Positions 1 to 6,338 of a stretch of 8,051 bases of DNA are shown piece by piece. Origin of the DNA: an uncultured Cloacibacillus sp. (GTDB lineage: Bacteria; Synergistota; Synergistia; Synergistales; Synergistaceae). Position numbers and translations under genes: made by a program. The stretch is taken from assembly GCA_900544635.1 (NCBI GenBank), contig UQVV01000076.1, positions 1 through 8,051 of the forward strand, read 5' to 3'. The notes under the pieces were generated by a model that did no database searches, was not told the DNA's origin, and saw nothing but the letters and a program-made list of their open reading frames with translations. The stretch's first letter is position 1. Each line of letters opens with the position of its first letter.

Positions 1-2
1 GC

Positions 3-212
3 CAGCTCGTCGAAGAAGAGCTCGAATTTATCGAACTTCTCGAAATAGACGGCGCGTACCTATACGGCATGAATCCGTGCAGCGTCATGCCCATCCGCGG
101 CAGGCTCATGCGCGGCAAGCCGCGTATGCTGGAAAAGTTCCGCCGCCAGATCGCCGCGCTTTCGGAGGAAGAGCTGGACTGGACGCCGATGTGGGGATAT
201 CACGAGGAGTAG
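3..212 (+). CDS. C-terminal end of an unrecognised protein (5' truncated by window edge)
   Basis: The frame is open from the left edge to a TAG at 210-212 and gives 69 residues. The piece is acidic at first, with a run of E and L residues (LVEEELEFIELLEIDGAYLY). A compact segment follows, GMNPCSVMPIRGRL, then a basic helix-like stretch, and it ends in TPMWGYHEE. The good reading frame, the matching codon style and the convergent position against modC support a real gene. The GMNPCSVMPIRG stretch looks like a conserved core, perhaps the end of a soluble enzyme; a radical-SAM-type protein crossed my mind, but nothing visible here (no CxxxCxxC) proves it. No function is assigned. The start lies outside the window. 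Confidence 0.7.
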   Translation, partial: QLVEEELEFIELLEIDGAYLYGMNPCSVMPIRGRLMRGKPRMLEKFRRQIAALSEEELDWTPMWGYHEE

Positions 213-243
213 CCGGAAGCGAGGGACGCCGGACCTTCCGGCT
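211..243. terminator. Stem-loop between convergent genes, possible bidirectional terminator
   Basis: AGCCGGAAG (211-219) pairs perfectly with CTTCCGGCT (235-243) around a 15-nt loop. It sits in the 36-bp gap between the stop of the truncated plus-strand gene and the stop of modC, overlapping the last two bases of the former's stop codon. Neither strand has a U-tract after the stem, so intrinsic termination would be weak. It could instead protect the 3' ends of both transcripts. The pairing is certain in sequence; the role is inference. Confidence 0.45.
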
Positions 244-248
244 GCGGT

Positions 249-1322
249 TCACGCCTTCAGCGCCATTACGTCGCGCGGGTCTACCGCGGCGAAGACCTTG
301 TCGCCGGGGACGTATTGTTTCGCCTCTTCTTTGGAGAGCTCTATTCTTATCGTCGAGAAGCCGCTGCTCTCGGGCGCGCCTTCGGGGCGGACGTTTACGA
401 TGGCCGTGAAGACGTCGTCGCGCACGCTGACGACTTCGGCGCGGAAGCTGTTTTCGGCTCCGGCGTATTCTTTCGAGAGTTTTATGTAATGCGCGCGGAT
501 TCCCGCGAATTTCGCGCCGCCCGGCACATCGCGCGCGCAGTCGAGCTCCACGCCCCAGTCGAAGGTCTTTATGCGGCGCGGGGCGATCGCTTCCGCGCGC
601 GAGAAGTTTTTGCAGCCGGAGAGTATCGCCGCGGTGAGCGTAGGCGGCGCGTCGAAGAACTCGGCGACACTCTTGACCGGCTCTGACTGTCCGTTGTTTA
701 TGACGCAGACCTTCGAGCACAGGCGGTAGACCTCGTCGCGGTTGTGCGAGACGTAGAGCGTCGTGCCGGGGAATTCCGCGAGCGTGCGCCGGAGGTTGAG
801 CTCGAGCTGCCAGCGCAGGTAGCTGTCGAGCGCCGAGAGCGGCTCGTCGAGCATTATTATCGCGGGGTCGCTCGCCATTATGCGCGCGAGCGCGACGCGC
901 TGCTGCTGTCCGCCCGAGAGCTGCGAGGGGTAGTGCTCTTCGAGCCCGGTTATAAAAAATTTCTCCGCTATCTCGCGATAGCGCGCCTCGCTGTTTTCGC
1001 ACCTGCCGCTTCCGCGCCGGAGGACGGTCATGATGTTCTGCTTCGCCGTCATGTTGGGGAAGAGCGCGTAATTCTGGAAGAGCAGGCCGCATCTCCGCTG
1101 CTGCGGCTTGAGGTTGACGCCGCGCTCCGAGTCGAAGAAGGTCACGCCGTCGACGACGATTTTGCCCTCGTCGGGCGTGACTATCCCCGCTATGCACTTG
1201 AGCGTCATGCTCTTGCCGCAGCCGGAGCCGCCGAGCAGCGCAAGGACTTCGTTCTCCGCCTCGAAATCGACGCTGAGCGAGAAAGCGCCGAACTTTTTGC
1301 GGAATTTTACGAGCGCGCTCAT
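249..1322 (-). CDS. modC: Molybdate ABC transporter, ATP-binding protein ModC
   Basis: This 357-residue ATPase is the cytoplasmic motor that powers molybdate (or tungstate) import through ModB. Seen in order: Walker A GGSGCGKS (31-38), Q-loop LFQNYALFP (Q83), ABC signature LSGGQQQR (135-142), Walker B IIMLDEP (155-161), D-loop SALD (163-166) and H-loop VSHNRDE (H193). After the ATPase comes a segment with ILSGCKNFSRAEA (233-245), typical of molybdate/sulfate-type ATPases, and a C-terminal TOBE-like regulatory domain (about 285-350). The start is set at the ATG that overlaps the modB stop as ATGA (1319-1322). It has an AAGG-type Shine-Dalgarno about 10 bases upstream inside modB; the longer open frame upstream is out-of-frame modB sequence. 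Translational coupling to modB is likely. Length and motif set are normal for ModC. Tungstate specificity cannot be excluded from sequence. Confidence 0.93.
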   Translation of the reverse strand: MSALVKFRKKFGAFSLSVDFEAENEVLALLGGSGCGKSMTLKCIAGIVTPDEGKIVVDGVTFFDSERGVNLKPQQRRCGLLFQNYALFPNMTAKQNIMTVLRRGSGRCENSEARYREIAEKFFITGLEEHYPSQLSGGQQQRVALARIMASDPAIIMLDEPLSALDSYLRWQLELNLRRTLAEFPGTTLYVSHNRDEVYRLCSKVCVINNGQSEPVKSVAEFFDAPPTLTAAILSGCKNFSRAEAIAPRRIKTFDWGVELDCARDVPGGAKFAGIRAHYIKLSKEYAGAENSFRAEVVSVRDDVFTAIVNVRPEGAPESSGFSTIRIELSKEEAKQYVPGDKVFAAVDPRDVMALKA

Positions 1323-2038
1323 CTTTCGCCGCCTTTCTCGAATTCCTCGCCAATCGTGTGGTTCGCGGCCTTGCCCTTCGGCTGGCGGTAGCTGTTTTCG
1401 AGCATGTTGACGGCGACGAGGACGACGAAGGATATCGCGAGGTTGACGAATACCCATTTGTAGGCGAGCGCCTCGTTGCCCTCGCGCCAGAGCTGATAGA
1501 CGGTCGTCGATATGGTCGCGGTGCGGCGCGGTATGTAGCCCGTCACCATCGTCGTCGCGCCGTACTCTCCGAGCGCGCGCGCGAAGGCGAGCACCGTCGC
1601 CGCGAGGATGCCGTCCTTGCAGTTCGGCACCATGACGCGCCAGAAGATGTACGTGTTCGACAGCCCCAGCGTCTGCGCGCTGTATATGAGGTTGTGGTCG
1701 AAGCCGTCGAACGCGCCGCGCACCGTGCGGTACATAAGCGGGAAGGAGACTATCGCCGTCGCGAAAATCGCGGAGTACCAGGTCATCGTGAGGCGCACGC
1801 CGAAAGTTTCAAGCACGGGCGCGCCGACCGGGCCGAGCGGCCCGATTGTCATGAGCAGGAAGAAGCCTACGACGGTCGGCGGCAGCACCATCGGCAGCGT
1901 CAGCACGCAGTCGAGCACGCCCTTCGTGAACTTCGGCAGCTTCGAGATGTAGTAGGCCGCGAAGATGCCTGTGAAAAACGTTATGACCGTCGATATCCCC
2001 GCTATGCGCAGCGAGTTATATAAAGGAAACCAATCCAT
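1319..2038 (-). CDS. modB: Molybdate ABC transporter, permease ModB
   Basis: This 239-residue inner-membrane permease forms the translocation channel for molybdate as a homodimer. About five hydrophobic spans are visible: near 12-32, 42-65, 86-105, about 145-165 and 195-213. The MetI-type coupling loop that docks onto ModC lies at about 120-160 and includes SAQTLGLSNTYIFWRVMVP, leading into FARALGEYGATTMVTGYIP (152-170), which is highly typical of ModB/CysT-type permeases. LTLPMVLPPTVVGFFLL (46-62) is also characteristic. The ATG at 2038 has AGGGAG nine bases upstream. The stop overlaps the modC start by four bases. The C-terminal tail (about 216-239) is charged and likely cytoplasmic. A sulfate permease is less likely because the neighbour is a ModA-like binding protein. 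Confidence 0.93.
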   Translation of the reverse strand: MDWFPLYNSLRIAGISTVITFFTGIFAAYYISKLPKFTKGVLDCVLTLPMVLPPTVVGFFLLMTIGPLGPVGAPVLETFGVRLTMTWYSAIFATAIVSFPLMYRTVRGAFDGFDHNLIYSAQTLGLSNTYIFWRVMVPNCKDGILAATVLAFARALGEYGATTMVTGYIPRRTATISTTVYQLWREGNEALAYKWVFVNLAISFVVLVAVNMLENSYRQPKGKAANHTIGEEFEKGGER

Positions 2039-2075
2039 CGTTCCACGCTCCCTGGAAAAAGCCGCCGGATACGTT

Positions 2076-2102
2076 AAAAAAGGAGCCGATGCGTTCGGCT
2101 CC
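2076..2102 (-). terminator. Intercistronic terminator/attenuator between modA and modB
   Basis: Read on the minus strand, GGAGCCGA (2102-2095) pairs perfectly with TCGGCTCC (2089-2082) around a five-base loop, and six Us follow at once (A-run 2081-2076 on the plus strand). This is a textbook intrinsic terminator. It lies 36 bases after the modA stop and 38 bases before the modB start. No clear promoter is visible in the gap. The simplest reading is partial termination that lowers modBC transcript relative to modA, as in many binding-protein transporter operons. Confidence 0.8.
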
Positions 2103-2137
2103 CTTTCACGAGGAGAGAGGAAAAAACCTTAAAGGGG

Positions 2138-2905
2138 TTATTTCTCCGGGATAGCAAATCCGATTCTTTCAAAGACCGCGGTAGCCTCCGGGCCTTTGAG
2201 GTATTCGACGAAGGCCTTCGCCGCGGCTTCGTGCTTCGTGCCCTTGAGTATCGCGGCGGGGTAGACTATCGGCTTGTGCGAGCCCGCGGGAGCTCCGGCG
2301 ACTACGTCCACCTTGTCCGAGGTGGCCGCGTCGGTGCCGTAGACCACGCCGCAGCTGACGGCGGCGGACTCTGTCTGCGCGAGGACTTCCTTAACGTTGC
2401 TTGCGAAAGAGATTTTGTTCTCGCCGTTGAGCTTGTCCCATACGCCCATGTGCTTGAATATCTCTTCCGAGTACTGGCCCACGGGGACGTCGGAGTTGCC
2501 GAGCGCGATGAGCGTCACCTTGTCGGTGGCTATGTCGTCGAAGCTCGCGATGCCGGTCGGGTTGTTGCCCTTCGGTACGATGAGGACGACTTTGTTGGAA
2601 ACTATGTTGAAGCGCGTGCCGTCCATGACGTGCGTGTCGTTTATCTGATCCATCTGCTTCTGCCCCGCGGAGATGAAGATGTCGCACTCCGCGCCCTGCT
2701 CTATCTGCGTCTTGAGCGTCCCGCTCGAGTCGAAGTTGTAGACGATGCTCACGTCGGGCGCGACCTTCTTGTACATCTCCGCGATCTCCGTCATCGACTC
2801 GTTCATCGAGGCCGCCGCGAAGACGGAGAGCTCCGTCGCCGCGAGCGCCGGAGCCGCCGCGACGAGCAGCGCGCAGACGGCGGCAAGGAATGAGAACTTC
2901 TTCAT
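2138..2905 (-). CDS. modA: Molybdate-binding periplasmic protein ModA
   Basis: This is a 255-residue secreted binding protein that captures molybdate (possibly tungstate) and delivers it to ModBC. Residues 1-22 form a signal peptide: a KK n-region, a hydrophobic core and an APALA cleavage site giving a mature start at ATELSV. There is no lipobox, so a free periplasmic protein is expected. Oxyanion-binding landmarks are FAAAS (S33), FDSSGTL (58-64, S60/S61) and CGVVYGTDA (185-193, Y189). The C-terminal FVEYLKGPEATAVFERIGF (232-250) is also typical of ModA. The ATG at 2905 was chosen over an upstream in-frame ATG at 3079. It alone gives a signal peptide at the N-terminus, has AGGAG ten bases upstream, and lies downstream of the -10 TATAAT. 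Mature length (about 233) is normal. It probably belongs to one operon with modBC, partly insulated by the hairpin after its stop. Confidence 0.94.
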   Translation of the reverse strand: MKKFSFLAAVCALLVAAAPALAATELSVFAAASMNESMTEIAEMYKKVAPDVSIVYNFDSSGTLKTQIEQGAECDIFISAGQKQMDQINDTHVMDGTRFNIVSNKVVLIVPKGNNPTGIASFDDIATDKVTLIALGNSDVPVGQYSEEIFKHMGVWDKLNGENKISFASNVKEVLAQTESAAVSCGVVYGTDAATSDKVDVVAGAPAGSHKPIVYPAAILKGTKHEAAAKAFVEYLKGPEATAVFERIGFAIPEK

Positions 2906-2966
2906 AAAAAATCCGCTCCTTTGATAAACTCCTGAAATTTTCGCAACTCCGTGTCGCTTTACGAGG

Positions 2967-2995
2967 ATTATATAACGCGCCGCGCTTTTTCGCAA
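2967..2995 (-). promoter_or_regulatory. Promoter of the modABC operon
   Basis: On the minus strand there is TTGCGA (2995-2990), a 17-bp spacer, and a perfect TATAAT (2972-2967). Transcription would begin near 2960 and give a leader of about 55 bases before the modA ATG. That is too short for a molybdenum-cofactor riboswitch. The -35 matches consensus at four of six positions. Confidence 0.75.
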
Positions 2996-3009
2996 TGCAC
3001 ATGCGTTGC
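2992..3009. promoter_or_regulatory. 18-bp near-palindrome over the modA -35, candidate operator
   Basis: GCAATGCACATGCGTTGC is symmetric at 14 of its 18 positions (half-site GCAA-GCA, mirrored as TGC-TTGC). It covers four bases of the modA -35 hexamer (2990-2995) and extends upstream. A repressor bound here would block RNA polymerase. The regulator is not encoded in the window and its identity is unknown. Confidence 0.45.
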
Positions 3010-3065
3010 AGAAAAGCCGCAAAATCCCCGCGCGCGGCGAAAATCCGGCTTCGGCGCCGCAAAGT

Positions 3066-3094
3066 TTGGTGTTCTTCACTTTTCGTGATAGAAT
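3066..3094 (+). promoter_or_regulatory. Promoter of the glutamine synthetase-family gene
   Basis: TTGGTG (3066-3071), a 17-bp spacer and TAGAAT (3089-3094, five of six to consensus) point toward the gene starting at 3167. The predicted start near 3101 gives a leader of about 65 bases. No sigma-54 (-24/-12) signature was seen. The promoter is back-to-back with that of modA, about 70 bp away. Confidence 0.6.
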
Positions 3095-3107
3095 GTGTGA
3101 ACTTCAC
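3076..3107. promoter_or_regulatory. Two palindromes flanking the -10, candidate operator pair
   Basis: TCAC-N5-GTGA (3076-3088) lies just before the -10 and GTGAA-C-TTCAC (3097-3107) just after it. Both are perfect inverted repeats built from the same TCAC/GTGA element. Their centres (3082 and 3102) are 20 bp apart, close to two helical turns. Placement across the -10 and start region suggests a repressor site. It does not match the GlnR box (TGTNA-N7-TNACA) as I know it. Confidence 0.45.
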
Positions 3108-3166
3108 GCAATAAAACAGAAGTATCAAAGGGGTTCAGCAACACAAAATCTTTTGGAGGGATTGCG

Positions 3167-4519
3167 ATGCAGCTCGAACGTTACAACGGCCATATTGAAG
3201 ATGCGGATTTCCTCAGCATGCTCATGGTGGACATAGCGGGGAATATCCGCAGCGTCTCTCTGCCGCGCGGCTATGTTTCGGACAAGGTCCTCGCGGACGG
3301 GGTCGGCTTCGACGCCTCGAACTACGGATACGCGAAGGTCAACAATTCCGACATGGTGGCCGTGCCGGATATGGAGACGGCTTTCTATGAAATCCGCGGC
3401 GATTACAGGATTCTGCACGTCCTCTGCGACGTGGTTTCGACGGAGCGCGAGCCCTTCGGCCAGTACCCGCGCAACGTCGTGCGCGCGGCGCGCGATTTCC
3501 TGCGCGAGAAGGGCATCGCCGATACCGCGAAGGTGCTCGTGGAGCTTGAGTATTACGTCTTTGAGGAGACGGAGTACAAGACGGGCGTGGATCAGGCTTT
3601 CTACCGCGTGAAGTCCGCCGAGGGTCTCGGCGAGGGCTGCGACGACAAGCCGCGCACCGGCCTGCACGCCGCCTATCACAGGCTTCCGCCGGAGGACTGC
3701 TATGCGGATTTCCGCAACGAGACGGTGCATCTGATGGAGGTTCTCGGCATTCCCGTGAAGTATCATCATCACGAGGTCGCCGTGTCGCAGCTCGAGATAG
3801 AGCTCGACTTTATGGATATGGCGCGCGCGGCGGATATGGTTTCGCTCGCGAAGTGGATTATCAAGCAGGTCGCGTCGGAGTGGGGGCTCTGCGTGACTTT
3901 CATGCCGAAGCCTCTTTATAAGATGCCCGGCAACGGTATGCACGTGCATCAGTTCCTCGAGAAGGAGGGGAAGTCCATCTTCCCCGGCGACGTGCTTTTC
4001 AACCTGTCGAAGGAAGGGCTCGCCTACACGGCCGGTATGCTGAGCCACAGCCTTACGGGAAGCCTGCTTGCCTTCGGCTGCCCGAGCACGAACAGCTACC
4101 GCCGCCTCGTCCACGGCTATGAAGCGCCGGTCTCCGCGACCTTCGCGAAGGGCTCGCGCGCCGCGGCCGTGCGTATCCCCGGTTATGTCAAGAAGGACGA
4201 GACGCGCGTCGAGTACCGCACCGGCGACGCCTCGTGCAACCTGTACTACTTCCTCGCCGCGATGATACTCGCGGGCGCGGACGGCATAGTGAAGGGGCTC
4301 GACCCGGTAGCGCTCGGCTATCAGAGCCAGGACGCGAAGGACGAGCTGACCTTCCCGCTCAACCTCAACGCCGTCCTCGACGGCCTCGAGAAGGACAACG
4401 AATACCTCGCGCCGGCCTTCCCGCCGAAGCTCATCGAGCTCTGGACGAAGGCGAAGCGCGCCGAGGCCGAGTACGTCTACAACGCGCCGACCCCGCAGGA
4501 GTACGAGCTGTATTTCTAG
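3167..4519 (+). CDS. Type I glutamine synthetase-family protein (short, GSI-alpha-like), divergent
   Basis: The 450-residue length matches the short type I glutamine synthetases, which make glutamine from glutamate, ammonia and ATP in the cytoplasm. GGAGGG six bases before the ATG fixes the start. All six metal ligands can be placed: E126 and E128 (VELEYY), E203 and E210 (HHEVAVSQLE), H259 (GNGMHVH) and E349 (RVEYR). Substrate and ATP arginines R313 (NSYRRL), R331, R336 (RIP), R347 and R351, and the flap glutamate E319 (HGYEAP), are also present. Departures from typical GlnA are notable. The ammonium-site loop normally FDGSSI reads FDASNY (48-53). The PDPAANPY motif reads TGDASCNLY (352-360). 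LVPGYEAP is LVHGYEAP. No adenylylation tyrosine loop is evident, and Lys57 stands where Bacillus feedback control uses Arg62. It may therefore be a glutamine synthetase or a gamma-glutamyl ligase for another amine. It is monocistronic, between its own promoter and a strong terminator. Confidence 0.85.
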   Translation: MQLERYNGHIEDADFLSMLMVDIAGNIRSVSLPRGYVSDKVLADGVGFDASNYGYAKVNNSDMVAVPDMETAFYEIRGDYRILHVLCDVVSTEREPFGQYPRNVVRAARDFLREKGIADTAKVLVELEYYVFEETEYKTGVDQAFYRVKSAEGLGEGCDDKPRTGLHAAYHRLPPEDCYADFRNETVHLMEVLGIPVKYHHHEVAVSQLEIELDFMDMARAADMVSLAKWIIKQVASEWGLCVTFMPKPLYKMPGNGMHVHQFLEKEGKSIFPGDVLFNLSKEGLAYTAGMLSHSLTGSLLAFGCPSTNSYRRLVHGYEAPVSATFAKGSRAAAVRIPGYVKKDETRVEYRTGDASCNLYYFLAAMILAGADGIVKGLDPVALGYQSQDAKDELTFPLNLNAVLDGLEKDNEYLAPAFPPKLIELWTKAKRAEAEYVYNAPTPQEYELYF

Positions 4520-4554
4520 CGCTCGGACGCAAAATACGGAAAAGCAGCAAAACG

Positions 4555-4585
4555 ACGGGAGGGGCCGCGAGCCCTTCCCGTTTTT
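4555..4585 (+). terminator. Intrinsic terminator after the glutamine synthetase-family gene
   Basis: ACGGGAGGGGC (4555-4565) pairs with GCCCTTCCCGT (4571-4581) over 11 bp with a single G-U, and the loop is CGCGA. A T-rich tract (TTTTTGTTTTCTTTTG) follows at once. It starts 36 bases past the stop and separates this gene from the MATE gene. Confidence 0.9.
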
Positions 4586-4629
4586 GTTTTCTTTTGTTCA
4601 TTTCCGCCAAAGACGAGCCCGCCGCGCCG

Positions 4630-4659
4630 TTTACACCGCCGCGAAAGCGCCGCTATAAT
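4630..4659 (+). promoter_or_regulatory. Promoter of the MATE transporter gene
   Basis: TTTACA (4630-4635) and a perfect TATAAT (4654-4659) are separated by 18 bp, directly after the preceding terminator and about 62 bases before the MATE start codon. A GC-rich palindrome (GCGCCGGCGC, within 4667-4679) follows in the presumed start and leader region. I assign it no role. Confidence 0.75.
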
Positions 4660-4720
4660 AACCTGACGCGCCGGCGCGGGCTGCCGCGCGCGCGAAATAT
4701 GCAAAGAAAAGGTGCGCGAC

Positions 4721-6079
4721 ATGGCCTCTAAAGAGATAAACATGACGGAGGGCGACTCCTTCCGGCAGATGCTTTCCTTCGCGATTCCGCTGACGGCGGG
4801 TGGCGTGCTCCAGCAGGCCTACAGCATGGCCGACGCGGTAATCGCGGGACGCTTCCTTGGCAGCGACGCTCTCGCCGCGATTTCAAACAGCATTTACGTG
4901 ATATGGGTGATGACGCTGCTCTTCCTCGGCCTCGGCCACGGCGCGTCGATAATAATTTCGCAGCTCTACGGCTCCGGCGAGCGCGAGCGCGTGAAAAGCG
5001 CGGTCGACACCTGCGTCGTGCTGCTCGTCGCCTGCGGCCTGCTCTGCACCGCGCTCGGCATCATGCTCGCCGCCCCCGTGCTGCGGCTCATCGCCACGCC
5101 TGAGAGCCTTATGGAGCAGTCGACCTTTTATCTGCGGATAATCTTCGCTGGAGCCGTCCCGTCGCTCGGATATACGATAATCGCCGCGCTGCTGAACGCC
5201 GTCGGCAACTCGCGCACGCCGCTCGCGCTGCTCGGCGCCGCCGCTGTGCTCAACGTCGCGCTCGACCTGCTCTTCGTCCCCGTGCTCGGCATGGGCGTCG
5301 GCGGCCTCGCGCTCGCGACGGTAATCGCGCAGGCCGCCTCTCTCGCGGGATGCCTCGTCTGCCTCGGCCGCTCCGACAGCCTCATCGCGCTGCGGCTGCG
5401 CGGCTTCAGCTTCAGCTGGAAAATGCTCGCGCTCATTGTAAAGCTCGGCGTCCCGACTGGGCTGCAAAACGCGCTGATGATAATATCGATGATGGTGCTG
5501 CAAAAGGCGACGAACGAATTCGGCGTCGCGGTCATCGCGGGGCGCGCCATCGAGTCGCGCATCGAAGGCGTCATGCTCATCCCGCTCGCGGGAATCTCTA
5601 CCGCCGTCATGACCTTCGTCGGGCAGAACATCGGCGCGGGAAAGGACGAGCGCGCGAAGCAGGGGCTGAAAAACGGCTTCGTCATGGGCGCGGCTGTCTC
5701 GTTCGTCTTCTGGCTCGCGCTCTTCCTCTTCTCCGGCCCGATACTCGGCATATTCTCCTCCGACGAAGCGGCGCTCTTCGAGGCCGGGCGCTGCGTCGGC
5801 ATCATAGCGCCCGCGTTCGTCTTCTACAGCCTCGCGACCATCTGGCAGGCCTTCTTCCGCGGCGCGGGCGACACGATATTCCCGCTTGTCGTCTCCATAG
5901 TCACGCAGTTCGCCTACCGAATAGCCGCCATCGGCCCCTTCCTCTCAATATGGCCCACCCCATCCGGCATCTGGTACCTCTACGTCTCCAGCTGGTTCCT
6001 CATGTTCGCCCTCGACTGGGCCTACCACAAGACCGGATTCTGGAAAAAATACGCAAAGGCGATAAAGGCGGGAGTGTAG
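4721..6079 (+). CDS. MATE family multidrug/sodium-type efflux transporter
   Basis: This 452-residue inner-membrane protein has about twelve hydrophobic spans in two homologous halves. It is expected to export a small organic cation or drug in exchange for Na+ or H+. The first half opens with LQQAYSMADAVIAGRFLGSDALA (30-52) and carries NAVGNSRTPL (159-168). The second half has PTGLQNALMI (245-254), VGQNIGAGKDERAKQG (300-315) and FFRGAGDTIFPL (378-389); these are hallmark MATE motifs. The ATG at 4721 was preferred because AAAAGG lies eight bases upstream. The in-frame GTG at 4712 would overlap that site, and the ATG at 4742 has a weaker ribosome site. It has its own promoter and a terminator before it. 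No regulator gene is adjacent, so the substrate is unknown. No clear intrinsic terminator follows the stop; only a weak AAATC/GATTT hairpin lies near 6086-6101. Confidence 0.93.
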   Translation: MASKEINMTEGDSFRQMLSFAIPLTAGGVLQQAYSMADAVIAGRFLGSDALAAISNSIYVIWVMTLLFLGLGHGASIIISQLYGSGERERVKSAVDTCVVLLVACGLLCTALGIMLAAPVLRLIATPESLMEQSTFYLRIIFAGAVPSLGYTIIAALLNAVGNSRTPLALLGAAAVLNVALDLLFVPVLGMGVGGLALATVIAQAASLAGCLVCLGRSDSLIALRLRGFSFSWKMLALIVKLGVPTGLQNALMIISMMVLQKATNEFGVAVIAGRAIESRIEGVMLIPLAGISTAVMTFVGQNIGAGKDERAKQGLKNGFVMGAAVSFVFWLALFLFSGPILGIFSSDEAALFEAGRCVGIIAPAFVFYSLATIWQAFFRGAGDTIFPLVVSIVTQFAYRIAAIGPFLSIWPTPSGIWYLYVSSWFLMFALDWAYHKTGFWKKYAKAIKAGV

Positions 6080-6114
6080 CGCGAAAATCCGCCGCGATTT
6101 GCGCGCTTCCGCTA

Positions 6115-6143
6115 TTGACAACGCGGGGCGCGCATAGTATCAT
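6115..6143 (+). promoter_or_regulatory. Strong promoter of the aromatic leader / symporter operon
   Basis: A perfect TTGACA (6115-6120), a 17-bp spacer and TATCAT (6138-6143, five of six to consensus) form the best promoter in the window. The predicted start near 6150 leaves about 49 bases before the leader peptide ATG and about 268 before the first structural gene. Confidence 0.88.
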
Positions 6144-6198
6144 TCGCTTTAGTTGCGAAAAGTGATAAAGATTTTCGAAGGAAAAGGAGGCTCGTGCG

Positions 6199-6294
6199 AT
6201 GAGGATGTTTGAGTTTGAACGCTATTTTTATTACTCTTACGCTTATCCCCGCGCATACGACGCCTCGGGGCTTTTGGTGTTTTCTTCGAAGTAA
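6199..6294 (+). CDS. Tyr/Phe-rich leader peptide (31 aa) of a transcription attenuator
   Basis: The ORF has AAGGAGG (6184-6190) eight bases before its ATG, the strongest ribosome site seen here. The first 16 residues are MRMFEFERYFYYSYAY, and the peptide ends in LVFSSK followed by tandem in-frame stops TAA TGA. It holds six tyrosines (codons 9, 11, 12, 14, 16, 20) and four phenylalanines (4, 6, 10, 28) in 31 residues. Codons 9-16 alone hold five Tyr and one Phe. A run like this is the mark of amino-acid leader peptides such as pheL, where ribosome stalling, not the product, is the function. The peptide is probably not a functional protein. Its position between a strong promoter and a strong terminator, and the alternative pairings described separately, support this. 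Tyrosine is the more likely signal; phenylalanine may contribute. Confidence 0.88.
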   Translation: MRMFEFERYFYYSYAYPRAYDASGLLVFSSK

Positions 6295-6338
6295 TGAGCG
6301 CATAGAGTAATACGTGCAAGCAGCTTCAAAGAACCGCC
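6276..6338 (+). promoter_or_regulatory. Antiterminator structure of the aromatic attenuator
   Basis: TTCTTCGAAG (6282-6291), the last codons of the leader ORF, can pair at nine of ten positions with CTTCAAAGAA (6324-6333). GGTG (6276-6279) can extend it by pairing with CGCC (6335-6338) across a small internal loop. The 3' strand of this helix is the whole 5' arm of the terminator (6328-6338), so the two structures exclude each other. A ribosome stalled at Tyr codons 9-16 (6223-6246) leaves 6276-6291 free, allowing antitermination. A ribosome at the stop codon (6292) covers it, so termination follows. A short CCCCG/CGGGG hairpin (6247-6251 with 6266-6270) may act as a pause element. Confidence 0.72.

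Noticed and set aside
106..1353. Long minus-strand open frame across modC
   Set aside because: It is an Arg/Ala/Gln-rich out-of-frame shadow of modC produced by the GC-rich codon pattern; it has no domain or ribosome site.
744..2023. Plus-strand open frames opposite modC and modB (744-1391, 1358-2023)
   Set aside because: Antisense shadows, rich in R, E and V, with no ribosome site; the minus-strand frames carry clear ABC transporter motifs.
2906..2966. Molybdenum-cofactor riboswitch upstream of modA
   Set aside because: The leader after the predicted start is only about 55 bases and shows no multi-stem structure; too short for that class.
3040..3166. GlnR or sigma-54 control of the synthetase gene
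   Set aside because: No TGTNA-N7-TNACA box and no TGGCAC-N5-TTGCA promoter could be found.
3125..4114. Minus-strand 329-codon open frame opposite the glutamine synthetase-family gene
   Set aside because: Its composition (H, R, A, L) is that of a reverse-frame shadow; the plus-strand frame has all synthetase motifs.
5350..6165. Plus-strand open frame in an alternative frame of the MATE gene
   Set aside because: Arg/His-rich shadow frame with no ribosome site; it overlaps the MATE coding motifs and runs into the leader promoter.
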